Assembly (NCBI RefSeq): GCF_002160145.1 | Contig: NZ_NFKA01000011.1 | Span: 1 to 64,000, forward strand | Origin: Gemmiger sp. An194 | GTDB lineage: Bacteria; Bacillota; Clostridia; Oscillospirales; Ruminococcaceae | DNA: 64,000 nt | Reading direction: 5' to 3' | Translations under genes and position numbers: made by a program | Part shown: positions 15,250 to 23,827 of the stretch, one piece after another | Layout of the letters: each line of letters begins with the position of its first letter | Numbering within the stretch: position 1 is the first letter of the stretch | The notes under the pieces: model-generated | What the model saw: only the letters and a program-made list of their open reading frames with translations | The model's database searches: none | What the model was told of the DNA's origin: nothing

Positions 15250-15869
15250 ACGGTTCCTCCAAATGAATGGCAGATCATCTGAGACAATCGGTTAATAATA
15301 CAATGGGCCGGCAGCTTCTTTTCCTCTGGCAGGCGAGCTTCCAGACGGCGCAGGCCGCAGCGAAGCAGATGCAGTCTGACCAGCGTTTTTCCGCCGGGTG
15401 TCTGGGCGTGGAAGCCGGTGACCTCAAAGCAGTCCTCCATCCACTGGCCGCAGTTTTCCGGGCCGATGCCGGTGCACCGGGGACAGAGGGCCAGCCACTC
15501 GGCCTGCTCGACCGGTTCTTCCCCGGCCAGCCGGGCCAGCCTGCGTTCCAGATCAAAGACCTCACCCGCTGCAAGCACGTCCCGGTCCATCAGGTCCAGG
15601 CCCGCCTGCAAAAATTCCGCCTGTAATTCTTTCAGGTCCAGCTGCCAGTCCGCTTTGGGCGCATCGCTGTTTTCCGCGCTTTGGGCGGCGGGCTGTTCCA
15701 TGGTGGGAGCGGCCGGCTTTTTGGGGCCGTCCGCCTCCAGCCGGATGCCCCGGTCGGTCAGAAACTGCCGGGCTCCGGGGGTAAGGCGGGTGCCCGGTTC
15801 CGGTGTGTAGCTGGTAAAGGGTTCCGCACGATAGTGGCTGCGCAGGTCCTGCTCGGTGATGAATTTCAT
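15234..15869 (-). CDS. EutT-N-like microcompartment protein of unknown function
   Basis: 211 residues. The first ~45 residues (MKFITEQDLRSHYR..., then RLTPGARQFLTDRGIRL) match the N-terminal segment of EutT and related microcompartment proteins. The rest is helical, with a Pro/Ala linker (48-70), a CPRCTGIGPENC cysteine cluster (near 142-153) and a C-terminal KTLVRLHLLRCGLRRLEARL segment that recalls cobalamin adenosyltransferases. The lyase of this locus is B12-independent, so an adenosyltransferase role is not expected. The start ATG overlaps the alcohol dehydrogenase stop by 4 bp (ATGA), indicating translational coupling. Confidence 0.6.
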   Translation of the reverse strand: MKFITEQDLRSHYRAEPFTSYTPEPGTRLTPGARQFLTDRGIRLEADGPKKPAAPTMEQPAAQSAENSDAPKADWQLDLKELQAEFLQAGLDLMDRDVLAAGEVFDLERRLARLAGEEPVEQAEWLALCPRCTGIGPENCGQWMEDCFEVTGFHAQTPGGKTLVRLHLLRCGLRRLEARLPEEKKLPAHCIINRLSQMICHSFGGTVCQKK

Positions 15870-17008
15870 ACCGAACCCCCTTTACAGAGTTCCCTGTAAA
15901 GGCCTTTCAGTTCACAGGGTTCCGGTACCCGGGGATTGGTCTCGGTGCAGCCGTCCTGCATGGCTTTTTGGGCCATGACCGGCACCTGCTCCAGAAACAC
16001 TTCCTTTTCCACCCGGCAATCGGTCACGTAGAAGGGCTCATTGATGCGCTTCATCAGGTTCCGGATCTGCCGGATCAGGTTGTGTACCGCCGCTTTGGGG
16101 GTCGCGCCGCCGATGCCCAGCATCTGGGCGATCTGAGCGTACCGCAGCAGCGCCCGGCTTTCGTCTTTATAATCCAGCGCCGCGTTGTAGGCGACCACAT
16201 GGGGCAGCAGCAATGCGTTGCTTCTGCCGTGGGGGATGTGGAACGCCGCGCCCAGCGCGTGGGCCATGCTGTGGCAGATGCCCAGCGATGCGTTGCTGAA
16301 GGCGATGCCTGCCAGACAGGAGGCATTGTGCATGTGTTCCCGGGCTTCCATGTCCGATCCGTCGGCCACGGCCCGTTCCAGATACTGCCACACCAGCCGG
16401 ATCGCCTTTTCGGCGCAGGCGTCGGTGAAGTCATCCGCTTTGGTGGACACATAGGCTTCCAGCGCGTGGGTAAGCACGTCCATGCCGGTGTCGGCGGTGA
16501 TGGCCGGGGGCACCGATGCGGTGAGCGCCGGGTCCAGGAAGGCTGCGTCCGGCACCATGGCCTGATCCCGCAGCGCGTATTTCACCTGGGCCTGGGTGTC
16601 CGAGATGACCGCGAAGGAGGTCACCTCGCTGCCGGTGCCGCTGGTGGTGGGCACTGCGGCCAGCATGGGCCGCGCGCCGCCGTTCATGGCTCCGTACAGC
16701 TGACCGGCAGCCTTGGCGGTATCGATGGCCGAACCGCCGCCCAGTGCCACGATGCCGTCGGGCCCGAACTTCTTCATGCCCTGAATGGCGGCAGTGACCA
16801 CCTCAATGGACGGGTCCGGCACCACATCCGAGAAGATCTCGGTCTCGGTGCCCGCTTCGTGCAGAATCGAGGCAAGCTCCTCTGCCCGGCCGCATTTTTT
16901 CATAAAGGGGTCGCAGATGATGTAGGCCCGCTTCATGCCAAGGCCCTTGATCTCCTCCAGCGAGGACTGGCCCATGTGAATGCGGGTACTCATGAGAAAA
17001 TGTGCCAT
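15866..17008 (-). CDS. cutO: Iron-containing alcohol dehydrogenase (CutO/PduQ type)
   Basis: 380 residues. It reduces acetaldehyde to ethanol and regenerates NAD+ for the aldehyde dehydrogenase. Family III features are visible: NAD-binding GGGSAIDTAKA (near 96-106), VPTTSGTGSEVTSFAVI, and the metal-ligand block DVLTHALEAYVS, GICHSMAHALGAAFHIPHG. These contain the conserved Asp and three His ligands. ATG 17006-17008 (AAGGAGGGG upstream) is chosen over a start at 17050. The N-terminal AHFLMSTRIHMG is short and standard for PduQ-like enzymes. Confidence 0.93.
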   Translation of the reverse strand: MAHFLMSTRIHMGQSSLEEIKGLGMKRAYIICDPFMKKCGRAEELASILHEAGTETEIFSDVVPDPSIEVVTAAIQGMKKFGPDGIVALGGGSAIDTAKAAGQLYGAMNGGARPMLAAVPTTSGTGSEVTSFAVISDTQAQVKYALRDQAMVPDAAFLDPALTASVPPAITADTGMDVLTHALEAYVSTKADDFTDACAEKAIRLVWQYLERAVADGSDMEAREHMHNASCLAGIAFSNASLGICHSMAHALGAAFHIPHGRSNALLLPHVVAYNAALDYKDESRALLRYAQIAQMLGIGGATPKAAVHNLIRQIRNLMKRINEPFYVTDCRVEKEVFLEQVPVMAQKAMQDGCTETNPRVPEPCELKGLYRELCKGGSV

Positions 17009-17046
17009 CCTCTTTCCCCTCCTTTCCTTGTTGTGTTTGCCCCGGT

Positions 17047-17520
17047 TCATTCTTCGGGGCGTTGGGTTTCATTGCTTGGCGGCATGTGAGGCGCGAGGGT
17101 TTGCAAAAACGCCTGCACGCTTTCCGCCTCGCGGATGCTCAGGAGCAGCACCGGCTCCTTCACGCCCGCTTCCAGCAGCTGCCGCCGTGCGCTTTCCGGG
17201 TTTGCATCGGGCAGATCACAGCGAGTCACCACGCCGATCACCGGCACCCGGAAGGCCTTTGCAAAGGCGGGCGGGTAGGCCCGCTTTTTTCCGGCTGCAT
17301 CCGCCGCCATCACCACACAGCAGGCGTCCTGCGCGGCGGCGATGAGGTGCTTGTGCATCCAGGGGCTTTCCAGATAAGCGCCCGGTGTATCCAGCGTTTT
17401 CTCCCGATACACCATGTTGGGCACCCGGCGTATTGCCATCTCCCTGCCTTCCAGCAGGGCGGCCAGTGTGGTCTTGCCGCTTTTCTGCGGCCCGATGAGC
17501 ATGATCCGTTTTCTTCTCAC
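17047..17520 (-). CDS. EutP/PduV-like small GTPase
   Basis: 157 residues. The P-loop is GPQKSGKTTLA (residues 10-20), the switch II region LDTPGAYLE and a base-recognition motif VTRCD replaces the usual NKxD. This fits the EutP/PduV family of small P-loop proteins found in ethanolamine and propanediol microcompartment loci; reported roles include acetate kinase activity (EutP) and positioning of the organelle (PduV). The start overlaps the PduU-like stop by 4 bp. Confidence 0.88.
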   Translation of the reverse strand: MRRKRIMLIGPQKSGKTTLAALLEGREMAIRRVPNMVYREKTLDTPGAYLESPWMHKHLIAAAQDACCVVMAADAAGKKRAYPPAFAKAFRVPVIGVVTRCDLPDANPESARRQLLEAGVKEPVLLLSIREAESVQAFLQTLAPHMPPSNETQRPEE

Positions 17521-17867
17521 GTCCGGGTCACCTTCGCAGCGGCAAAGCCCAGCACACGCTCCAGCGTGTCGGTCACAGCGGCCAGCGCCGTGTCCACGCT
17601 TTCCACGTCGCCGGTGATTACCACCGAACCGGTGAACCGGTCCAGAAAACCGATCTCCACATCCGACGCTTTCGCGGCGATGTCGGCGGCGATCATAGCG
17701 GTCTCGAAGGGCGACAGGGTCAGGATGCCGATGGCTCCCTTGCCCTCAATGCCCAGACATTCATAGATTTCCGGCACAGGGGATGCGATCACATGGGCGA
17801 TGGTCACCTGCTTGCCGGGAACCGATTCCTCGATCACCCGGCTGGCCGGGATGGGCGTTTCGTTCAT
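17517..17867 (-). CDS. pduU: PduU/EutS-like permuted BMC-H shell protein
   Basis: 116 residues. It matches PduU: N-terminal SRVIEESVPGKQVTIAHVIA, then AIGILTLSPFETAMIAADIA, VEIGFLDRFTGSVVITGDVE and the C-terminal TLERVLGFAAAKVTRT. PduU is a circularly permuted BMC-H whose extra N-terminal strand forms a small beta barrel capping the hexamer. It lies between cutD and the GTPase gene, as in other loci where PduU/PduV are neighbours and partners. Confidence 0.93.
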   Translation of the reverse strand: MNETPIPASRVIEESVPGKQVTIAHVIASPVPEIYECLGIEGKGAIGILTLSPFETAMIAADIAAKASDVEIGFLDRFTGSVVITGDVESVDTALAAVTDTLERVLGFAAAKVTRT

Positions 17868-17879
17868 GGTTTCGCCTCC

Positions 17880-18809
17880 TCAGTGCCGGACCACGGTGAC
17901 CGGGAAGTTCCATTCCTTCATCCAGCCCTCAATCCGGTCCAGATCCTCCTTGCTCAGGCTGGGGTCGCCCTCGATGGGATAGGGCTTGTCCAGCTGGGCG
18001 TATTTGCCCACGCCCATTTTGTGGTAGGGCAGCAGGTCCACACCCTTGAAGTTGGGGTCGTCCCGGAAGGGCAGCAGGAACTGGATCACCTGATCGATCT
18101 CTTCCTTGCTGTCGTTGATGCCCTTCAGCATGGGCATGCGAACCTTCACGTTGTAGCGGCGCTTGAGCAGTTCTTTCAGGTTCTGCAGAATCTGCTCGTT
18201 GCCGATGCCGGTGAGCTCGTTGTGCCGTTTGGGGTCCATGTGCTTAATGTCGAACAGGAACAGGTCCACATATTCGGCAATCTGCAGCAGCTTGTCGGTT
18301 TTGATGTGACCGCAGGTCTCGATGGCGGTGTTGATGCCTTCGGCCTTGCATTCCATCAGCAGGTCTCGAGCGGCCTCGGTCTGAGCGGTGCATTCGCCGC
18401 CGCCCAGCGTCACGCCGCCGCCGGACATGCTGTAAAACGCTGCGTCCTCCTGCACGATCTCCAGCAGCTCGGACACCGTCTTCACCTGGCCGGTGATCTC
18501 CAGCGCCGCCTGGGGGCAGACCTGGATGCACTTGCGGCAGCCGGTGCAGTCGATGTCTCGCCGGACTTCATGCTTGCCCGTCTCTTTCGAGATGGTGTGG
18601 ATGCCCACCGGGCAGGCCTGCACGCAGAGGCCGCAGTCCACGCAGGATTTTTTCTTGAACATGACCTGCACCTTGCGCTCCAGGCCCTCGGGGTTCGCGC
18701 ACCACTTGCAGCGCAGCGGGCAGCCCTTGAAAAAGACGATCGTCCGGATGCCGGGGCCATCGTACATATTATATTTCTGCACATTGAAGATCAGAGCTTT
18801 TCGTTCCAT
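17880..18809 (-). CDS. cutD: Choline TMA-lyase activating enzyme CutD (radical SAM)
   Basis: 309 residues. It uses S-adenosylmethionine and a [4Fe-4S] cluster to create the glycyl radical on CutC. The N-terminus ERKALIFNVQKYNMYDGPGI and the radical SAM motif KGCPLRCKWCANPEG (CxxxCxxC) match CutD closely. Two ferredoxin-type clusters follow, in CVDCGLCVQACPVG and CTGCRKCIQVCP, as usual for glycyl radical activases. Glycine motif GGGVTLGGGECTAQ is the SAM-binding region. It lies 83 bp downstream of cutC, with a hairpin between them. Start ATG 18807-18809 is unambiguous. Confidence 0.95.
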   Translation of the reverse strand: MERKALIFNVQKYNMYDGPGIRTIVFFKGCPLRCKWCANPEGLERKVQVMFKKKSCVDCGLCVQACPVGIHTISKETGKHEVRRDIDCTGCRKCIQVCPQAALEITGQVKTVSELLEIVQEDAAFYSMSGGGVTLGGGECTAQTEAARDLLMECKAEGINTAIETCGHIKTDKLLQIAEYVDLFLFDIKHMDPKRHNELTGIGNEQILQNLKELLKRRYNVKVRMPMLKGINDSKEEIDQVIQFLLPFRDDPNFKGVDLLPYHKMGVGKYAQLDKPYPIEGDPSLSKEDLDRIEGWMKEWNFPVTVVRH

Positions 18810-18855
18810 TTGGCTTCGTTCTCCTAACCACGGTCCGGTTTGATCCGTTGTAGTA

Positions 18856-18878
18856 GCCGGGGCCCGCCGGGCCCCGGC
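18856..18878 (-). other. GC-rich hairpin between cutC and cutD
   Basis: GCCGGGGCCC (18856-18865) and GGGCCCCGGC (18869-18878) form a 10-bp stem with a 3-nt loop. On the minus strand no U-tract follows, so it is probably an mRNA 3'-end stabiliser or a partial attenuator allowing more CutC than CutD. Confidence 0.55.
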
Positions 18879-18892
18879 CCTGTTTTAATGAA

Positions 18893-21448
18893 TTAGAAAT
18901 GATTCAGCATGGTGCGACTGATGATCTCGTCCTGCACGTCCTTGCACAGCTCCACGAAGAAGGCGCTGTAGCCGGCCACGCGAACGATTAGGTCGCGGTA
19001 CTGTTCGGGATGCTTCTGGGCCTCGATCAGAGTCTCGTTGTCCAGATAGTTGAACTGCATTTCGCCGTTGCCGAACATGCAGGCGGTACGCAGCAGGGTG
19101 ATCAGGCTCTCCTCGCCTTCCGGGGTATCCAGCAGACCGGCCATGATCTTGAAGTTGTGAACCATACCGATGTTCATGCTGTCGTTGGACATCTTGGACA
19201 CCGACTTGATGATGGCGGTGGGGCCCTTGAAGTCCGCGCCCTGGCTGGGGCTGATGCCATCGGACAGAGGCATCCAGGCGTGACGGCCGTTAGCAGACGC
19301 GCCGGTCATCTGACCGAAGGGAGTGTTGTTGGAGATGGACAGGGTGCCGTGGCTCAGGATGGAGTACAGGGTCTTGTACTTTCTGTGCTCATGCTCGGTG
19401 AAGTTCACCAGATCGGCGGCAATATCGTCGGCGTAGTCGTCGTCGTTGCCGTACTTGGGAGCGTTCAGGCAGTCGGTGCGGATCTGCTCGTAGCCCTGGA
19501 AGTCCGCCTTCAGAGCCTCGTTCAGCTGCTCCAGGGTATACTTCTTCTCGTCAAAGACCAGCTTCTTGATGGCGGCCATGGAATCGGCGTAGGTAGCCAG
19601 GCCGGACCATACCACACCGGGGCCGAAGTTGTACATGGCGCCGCCGGAGGATACGTCCTTGCCCTTCTCCATGCAGCCCTCGTACATGATGGACATGAGG
19701 GGCTTGGGAGCCAGCTCGCGGTGTACGCGCTGGGAAATGACGGTGGCCACGCTGGTCCACTTGGTGATGTACTTGATCTCTTCCTTGACGGCGGCCTCGA
19801 ACTCCTCGTAGGTCTTGAAGCGGCTCAGATCGCCCATATCGGGGCAGACCTGCTTGCCGTACCACAGGGGCACGCCGTGGTTGAGCACCAGCTCGATGCA
19901 GATGGGCCACTGGGTGTAGGCAGTGGAGGTCCACTGGTACAGGCGGCCAGCCTTCTGGGGCTCCACGCAGCCCATCAGGCAGTAGTCACGGGCATCCTCG
20001 ATGGAAACGCCCTTGGCCAGCATCATCTTGATGTGGGTGTCGTCGAAGTGGCAGGCGGGGAAGCCCATGCCGGAACGAACCACGTCCACGATCTTTTTCA
20101 GGTACTTGCGGGGGGACTTGTTGTGGATGCGGCAGGCCAGAGAAGGCTGGTAGATCTTCACATGGCGAACAGCGTCCATCAGCAGGTAGGTCAGGTCGTT
20201 GGTGGCGTCGCGGCCCTCACGGGTCACACCGCCCACGCACATGTTCACGAAGGGCTGGTAACCGGCGAAGAACTTGGAACCGCCCTCGCTGGTAATCCAC
20301 ATCATCTCGGACATCTTGATCAGCATGCAGCCGGCCAGCTCGAAGGCCTCGAAGTCGTTCATGCGGCCGGACTCGATGTCTGCCTTGTAGAAGGGGTACA
20401 TGTACTGGTCCACGCGGCCGATGGACATACCGGTCTGGTTCTCCTCCACCACCAGCAGGGACTCGATGGTCCACACGGCCTGGATGGCTTCCCAGAAGGT
20501 CTCGGGCTTGTGGGCGGGAACGCGGGCGTTCACCTCAGAAATCTTGTACAGCTCCGCTTTGCGCTTGGGATCGGTCTCCTTCTCGGCCAGCTCGCGGGCG
20601 TACTCAGACATTCTGCGGGCGTAGATCATGACGCCCTCGGTGGTGTCGATGATGGACTTGTAGAAGTAGATCTTCTCGATGTCGTCGGGGTTCTCGTAGT
20701 GCAGCTGGCTCAGATGCTCCTTGGCCTCGTTCTGGATGTCCAGCATGCCCTTCTTCATCAGGATCACGTCGTAGCCGGGGTTGGAGTCACCGCCGCCGTT
20801 CAGAGCGTGGTAGGAGCAGTCGGACACGAAGGACTCGCCGGACATCTCCCAAACACCAGCCTCACGGTACTGGTCTTCACAGTACTCGTCCACGGATTTG
20901 CCCTTCCAGAAGGGGAACAGCTCTTCGCGCATGATGCGCTTGTCCTCTTCGGAAATGTAGAAGGGGTCCTGGGGACGGGTGCCGATGGTGTCGATCTCGT
21001 CCACCATCCAGCGCCAGGCGATATCCGGAGAGAAGGCGCCGGCGCGGGGGGCGCCGCAGGGAGCGCCAACAATCAGCTCGTTGTCCTGAATGACCAGAGG
21101 AGCGGTTTCGCAGCAGTAGCGGAAGCACTTGGCGCGCAGCTCGATCTTGGGCATGCCGGGATTCTCGGCCGCGATCTTGGTGATTGCGCGGGCCCGGTAG
21201 GTGGTGATGGAGGGCTTCTGCTTCAGGTAGTTCTCCTTCAGCAGCTTCAGGCGGCGGGTCATGCCGTCGGGAATGCCGGTGCCCTCAGCGGGGTATTCCG
21301 CCGCACAGCCGCAGCTCTCGGCGGGAGCCTCTTCCCGGGTGATTTCCTGGGAAACGGACTCAAACATCTTCATCAGCGACGCCTTTTCCTCCGGCGTCAT
21401 ATTCTTTGCAGCTTCTGCAAGCTTGTTGGAAAATTCTCGAATATCCAA
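18893..21448 (-). CDS. cutC: Choline trimethylamine-lyase CutC (glycyl radical enzyme)
   Basis: 851 residues. It cleaves choline to trimethylamine and acetaldehyde by a glycyl radical mechanism inside the microcompartment. The catalytic cysteine is Cys494 and the base Glu496 in LMGCVEPQK; the radical glycine is Gly826 in [15 protein letters not shown]. Using the Desulfovibrio alaskensis numbering offset of +5, the choline-pocket residues are all present: Tyr213, Asp221, Phe400, Thr507 and Tyr511. These set it apart from glycerol/propanediol dehydratases. The N-terminal [21 protein letters not shown] is an amphipathic helix of the type seen in GRM1 CutC and may target it to the lumen. It lacks the long N-terminal extension of the proteobacterial (GRM2) enzyme. 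It lies between the Cys-less dehydrogenase homologue and cutD. Confidence 0.97.
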   Translation of the reverse strand: MDIREFSNKLAEAAKNMTPEEKASLMKMFESVSQEITREEAPAESCGCAAEYPAEGTGIPDGMTRRLKLLKENYLKQKPSITTYRARAITKIAAENPGMPKIELRAKCFRYCCETAPLVIQDNELIVGAPCGAPRAGAFSPDIAWRWMVDEIDTIGTRPQDPFYISEEDKRIMREELFPFWKGKSVDEYCEDQYREAGVWEMSGESFVSDCSYHALNGGGDSNPGYDVILMKKGMLDIQNEAKEHLSQLHYENPDDIEKIYFYKSIIDTTEGVMIYARRMSEYARELAEKETDPKRKAELYKISEVNARVPAHKPETFWEAIQAVWTIESLLVVEENQTGMSIGRVDQYMYPFYKADIESGRMNDFEAFELAGCMLIKMSEMMWITSEGGSKFFAGYQPFVNMCVGGVTREGRDATNDLTYLLMDAVRHVKIYQPSLACRIHNKSPRKYLKKIVDVVRSGMGFPACHFDDTHIKMMLAKGVSIEDARDYCLMGCVEPQKAGRLYQWTSTAYTQWPICIELVLNHGVPLWYGKQVCPDMGDLSRFKTYEEFEAAVKEEIKYITKWTSVATVISQRVHRELAPKPLMSIMYEGCMEKGKDVSSGGAMYNFGPGVVWSGLATYADSMAAIKKLVFDEKKYTLEQLNEALKADFQGYEQIRTDCLNAPKYGNDDDYADDIAADLVNFTEHEHRKYKTLYSILSHGTLSISNNTPFGQMTGASANGRHAWMPLSDGISPSQGADFKGPTAIIKSVSKMSNDSMNIGMVHNFKIMAGLLDTPEGEESLITLLRTACMFGNGEMQFNYLDNETLIEAQKHPEQYRDLIVRVAGYSAFFVELCKDVQDEIISRTMLNHF

Positions 21449-21475
21449 AATCAGTGTCCTCTCTTTCTTGTGGAG

Positions 21476-22855
21476 TTACTGGTTCGAGGAAAAGCCGCGC
21501 ATTCCGAACGCTGCCTTTCGGCGATAAATCAGATTCATGGGGGAAATATTATCCGCCGTGATGCCCTGGCCTGCGCTCACGCTGCCCAGGATCACCGTGG
21601 GGAACAGCCGGGTGGTAACGCCCGCTGCGCCCATCACGGCCGGGGTGTTGATGAGCACCCGGCCCACCGGCTTTTTCAGTGCGAACTGCCGGATCACCTC
21701 CGGGTCGCGGGAGTGAATGGCGAGGGTGTTGCCCTTGCTGCCGTTCACCAGAAGCTCGATGCACTTTTCGCAGGCGTGGGGCCAGTCCGCTTCAATGTAG
21801 AAGGCCATCACCGGGCAAAGCAGCCCATTGGCGTAGGGGTTGTAATCGGTGATGTAGGCCTGCTGTGAAACCAGTACCCGGGTGCCCTCCGGCACCGTGA
21901 AGCCCGCCTTGGCCGCCAGCCAGCAGGCCGACTTGCCGATGTAGGCTTTGTCGGCTCCGGCTGCGTTATGGGGATGCAGCCCCAGCAGAGCGGTGAGCAG
22001 TTTCTGCTCCTCTGCGGTCATAAAGTAGGCGCCCTGGCGTTTCAACTGCGCTGTGGCAGCTTCGGCGATCTGCCGGTCCGCCACCACATACTGTTCTCCG
22101 CCCGGGCCCATGCCGTTGTTGAAGCTTCGGCTGGCCACGATGTCCGCCGCCGCCTTTTCCAGGTCGGCGGTTTTCTCGATGAAGGCGGGGCCGGGGGCGA
22201 TGCCGCCGTACAGCACCGGTTTGCCGGTGGCTGCAGCCTCCTCCAGCAGGCTGCACCGTCCCATATTCAGGATCAGTGCCGCGTGGGGGTGGCGGAACAT
22301 GGCCAGCGCGCCCTCCCGGGCGGCGGTTTCCGCACAGGCCAGCGCCCCTTTGGGCAGGCCTGCCTCCTCTGCACTCTGGGCCAGAACGGCTGCGATCTCG
22401 GCCGTGACTCCGGCCGCTGCGGGATGCGGGGCGAACACCACCGCGTTCCCGGCCTTGACCGCCGTCACCGCTGCGCAGAGCACCGCGGCCACCGGGCTGA
22501 TGGACGGCACCGCTGCCGCGATCACGCCCATGGGCACGCCGATTTCCAACAGGCCGTTTTCCTCATCCTGCTCCAGAACGCCCACGCACTTCATACCGGC
22601 GAGGCTGTGTTCCATTCCCTCTGCCAGCATCCGGCACAAACGCAGCTCATCGGCTTCACAGCCGCGGCCCGTCTCCTGCACCGACTGCCGTACAAGGGCT
22701 TCCAGGCGGGGCTGGATGCCCCGCAGCATCTGTTCTGTGATCCGGTCCAGCTGGTGTTGTTCAAAAAGAGCCAGTGTTTTTTTCGCCTGTGCCGCCTCCT
22801 CCATCAGGACGCGTGCTTCCTGGACCGCTTTCAGATCTTTGTCGATGGATCTCAT
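21476..22855 (-). CDS. Aldehyde dehydrogenase homologue lacking catalytic residues (CutB-like)
   Basis: 459 residues, clearly homologous to CoA-acylating aldehyde dehydrogenases (KAGNAVVFAPHPAAAGVTAE, KRQGAYFMTAEEQKLL, AGQGITADNISPMNLI). Aligned to the neighbouring cutF product without gaps in this region, the nucleophile Cys251 is replaced by Pro251 (FNNGMGPGGEQY against FDNGTICASEQS) and the catalytic Asn120 by Ser (PSISPV against PSTNPT). It therefore should not acylate CoA. Choline loci of this type are known to carry two aldehyde dehydrogenase genes (cutB, cutF). It may be a structural partner of CutF, a scaffold or a lumen-targeting protein. The reading frame is intact, which argues for selection. 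It lies 27 bp upstream of cutC. Confidence 0.85.
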   Translation of the reverse strand: MRSIDKDLKAVQEARVLMEEAAQAKKTLALFEQHQLDRITEQMLRGIQPRLEALVRQSVQETGRGCEADELRLCRMLAEGMEHSLAGMKCVGVLEQDEENGLLEIGVPMGVIAAAVPSISPVAAVLCAAVTAVKAGNAVVFAPHPAAAGVTAEIAAVLAQSAEEAGLPKGALACAETAAREGALAMFRHPHAALILNMGRCSLLEEAAATGKPVLYGGIAPGPAFIEKTADLEKAAADIVASRSFNNGMGPGGEQYVVADRQIAEAATAQLKRQGAYFMTAEEQKLLTALLGLHPHNAAGADKAYIGKSACWLAAKAGFTVPEGTRVLVSQQAYITDYNPYANGLLCPVMAFYIEADWPHACEKCIELLVNGSKGNTLAIHSRDPEVIRQFALKKPVGRVLINTPAVMGAAGVTTRLFPTVILGSVSAGQGITADNISPMNLIYRRKAAFGMRGFSSNQ

Positions 22856-22882
22856 TTCACTGCTCCTTCGTACCTTTTCGAT

Positions 22883-23194
22883 TTATTCCTGCGGCAGCAG
22901 GTCATCGGGCAGGCTGTAGCGGGCCACGATCTTGCTCAGATCCGGGTGGGGACGGGGGATGACCACCGAGCTGTAAACGTCGGCATCCATGGCCTTTACT
23001 GCCTTCACGCCCGCGTCCACCGCGGTGCGGCAGGCACCCACATCGCCCTGTACCACCACGGAGATGTAGCCGGAGGCCACATTCTCATAGCCGATCAGGT
23101 CCACATCCGCGGCCTTGCACATGGCATCTGCCGCCTCCAGGGCGAAGACCAGGCCGAAGGTCTCGATCAATCCAATGGCTTCGTATCTTTCCAT
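22883..23194 (-). CDS. BMC-H shell protein
   Basis: 103 residues. A standard BMC-H domain: YEAIGLIETFGLVFALEAAD, pore-side YENVASGYISVVVQGD, VGACRTAVDAGVKAV and VVIPRPHPDLSKIV. The pore loop (NVASGY) differs from the IGGG loop of the bracketing shell proteins, so it likely has different permeability. The C-terminal ~15 residues (ARYSLPDDLLPQE) extend beyond the domain. Spaced 33 bp from the upstream BMC-H gene. Confidence 0.93.
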   Translation of the reverse strand: MERYEAIGLIETFGLVFALEAADAMCKAADVDLIGYENVASGYISVVVQGDVGACRTAVDAGVKAVKAMDADVYSSVVIPRPHPDLSKIVARYSLPDDLLPQE

Positions 23195-23227
23195 AGTCGT
23201 TCCTCTCGTGCAATCGTTGATGGTCGG

Positions 23228-23524
23228 TCAGGCGTCGATGTCGTGAGCCGACACGATCGCGCCCACTGCCTTGATGGGCCGGGGCATCACGTTCTTCGCG
23301 GTCAGCTTGCCGATGGCGGCAGCCGCCTCAGCGCCGGCCTCCACCGCAGAACGAACCGCAGCCACATCGCCCTTGACCATGATGGTCACCAGGGTGGAGC
23401 CCACGTTCTCGTAAGAAATCAGCTCCACATCTGCCGCCTTCAGCATCTTGTCGGCAGCTTCCAGAGCGGGAACCAGGCCCAGGGTCTCCACCAGGCCCAA
23501 TGCTTCTTCACCGTAATATCTCAT
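23228..23524 (-). CDS. BMC-H shell protein
   Basis: 98 residues. A BMC-H domain with EEALGLVETLGLVPALEAAD, pore region SYENVGSTLVTIMVKGD, VAAVRSAVEAGAEAAAAIG and NVMPRPIKAVGAIV. Its pore loop (NVGSTL) is of a third type within the locus. It is paired with the BMC-H gene downstream, probably forming mixed facets. ATG 23522-23524 has an AGGAGG site. Confidence 0.93.
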   Translation of the reverse strand: MRYYGEEALGLVETLGLVPALEAADKMLKAADVELISYENVGSTLVTIMVKGDVAAVRSAVEAGAEAAAAIGKLTAKNVMPRPIKAVGAIVSAHDIDA

Positions 23525-23541
23525 GCAGGGTTCCTCCTGTT

Positions 23542-23826
23542 TTACTTGTTGCGGTATTTTGCGGGAACATATTTTTCCACTGCGGAACGGCCATCATCAT
23601 TGATGGCGAATCGAAGCGAAAGCTCGTCCTTATCGTCCAGCTCATAGCGGATCAGGCTGCACAGCCCGTTCGCTTCCAGCGACATCACATGGTCCAGATA
23701 AGCGTCCTTGGTGAACTGGCGCTCCTTGCCGTAAAGGGGGCGCATGGCCTCCATGATCTCGTTCACGTCCGCGTTTTCCACGCTGCTCAGGTAGTTGAGC
23801 ACCGCCATTCGTGCAGGCAACAGCAT
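23542..23826 (-). CDS. Small winged-helix-like protein of the cut locus
   Basis: 94 residues, no named family recognised. The pattern of helices, ARMAVLNYLSSVENADVNEI, then KDAYLDHVMSLEANGLCSLI, and a C-terminal two-strand wing (LRFAINDDGRSAVEKYV) looks like a winged helix-turn-helix; the end resembles the wing and last helix of PadR/MarR-type proteins. It could be a local regulator or an adaptor. It lies 1 bp from the transporter gene upstream, so the two are translated together. Confidence 0.55.
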   Translation of the reverse strand: MLLPARMAVLNYLSSVENADVNEIMEAMRPLYGKERQFTKDAYLDHVMSLEANGLCSLIRYELDDKDELSLRFAINDDGRSAVEKYVPAKYRNK

Positions 23827-23827
23827 G

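Noticed and set aside
18893-21448. Reading the glycyl radical enzyme as propanediol or glycerol dehydratase, with fucose/rhamnose feeding the organelle
   Set aside because: All choline-pocket residues of CutC are present and the activase matches CutD; the aldolases lie 25 kb away on separate operons without packaging peptides.
19010-21868. A very long open frame (952 codons) antisense to cutC
   Set aside because: It is the codon-biased shadow of a GC-rich gene; its translation (Val/Gly/His/Leu-rich) matches nothing and there is no start context.
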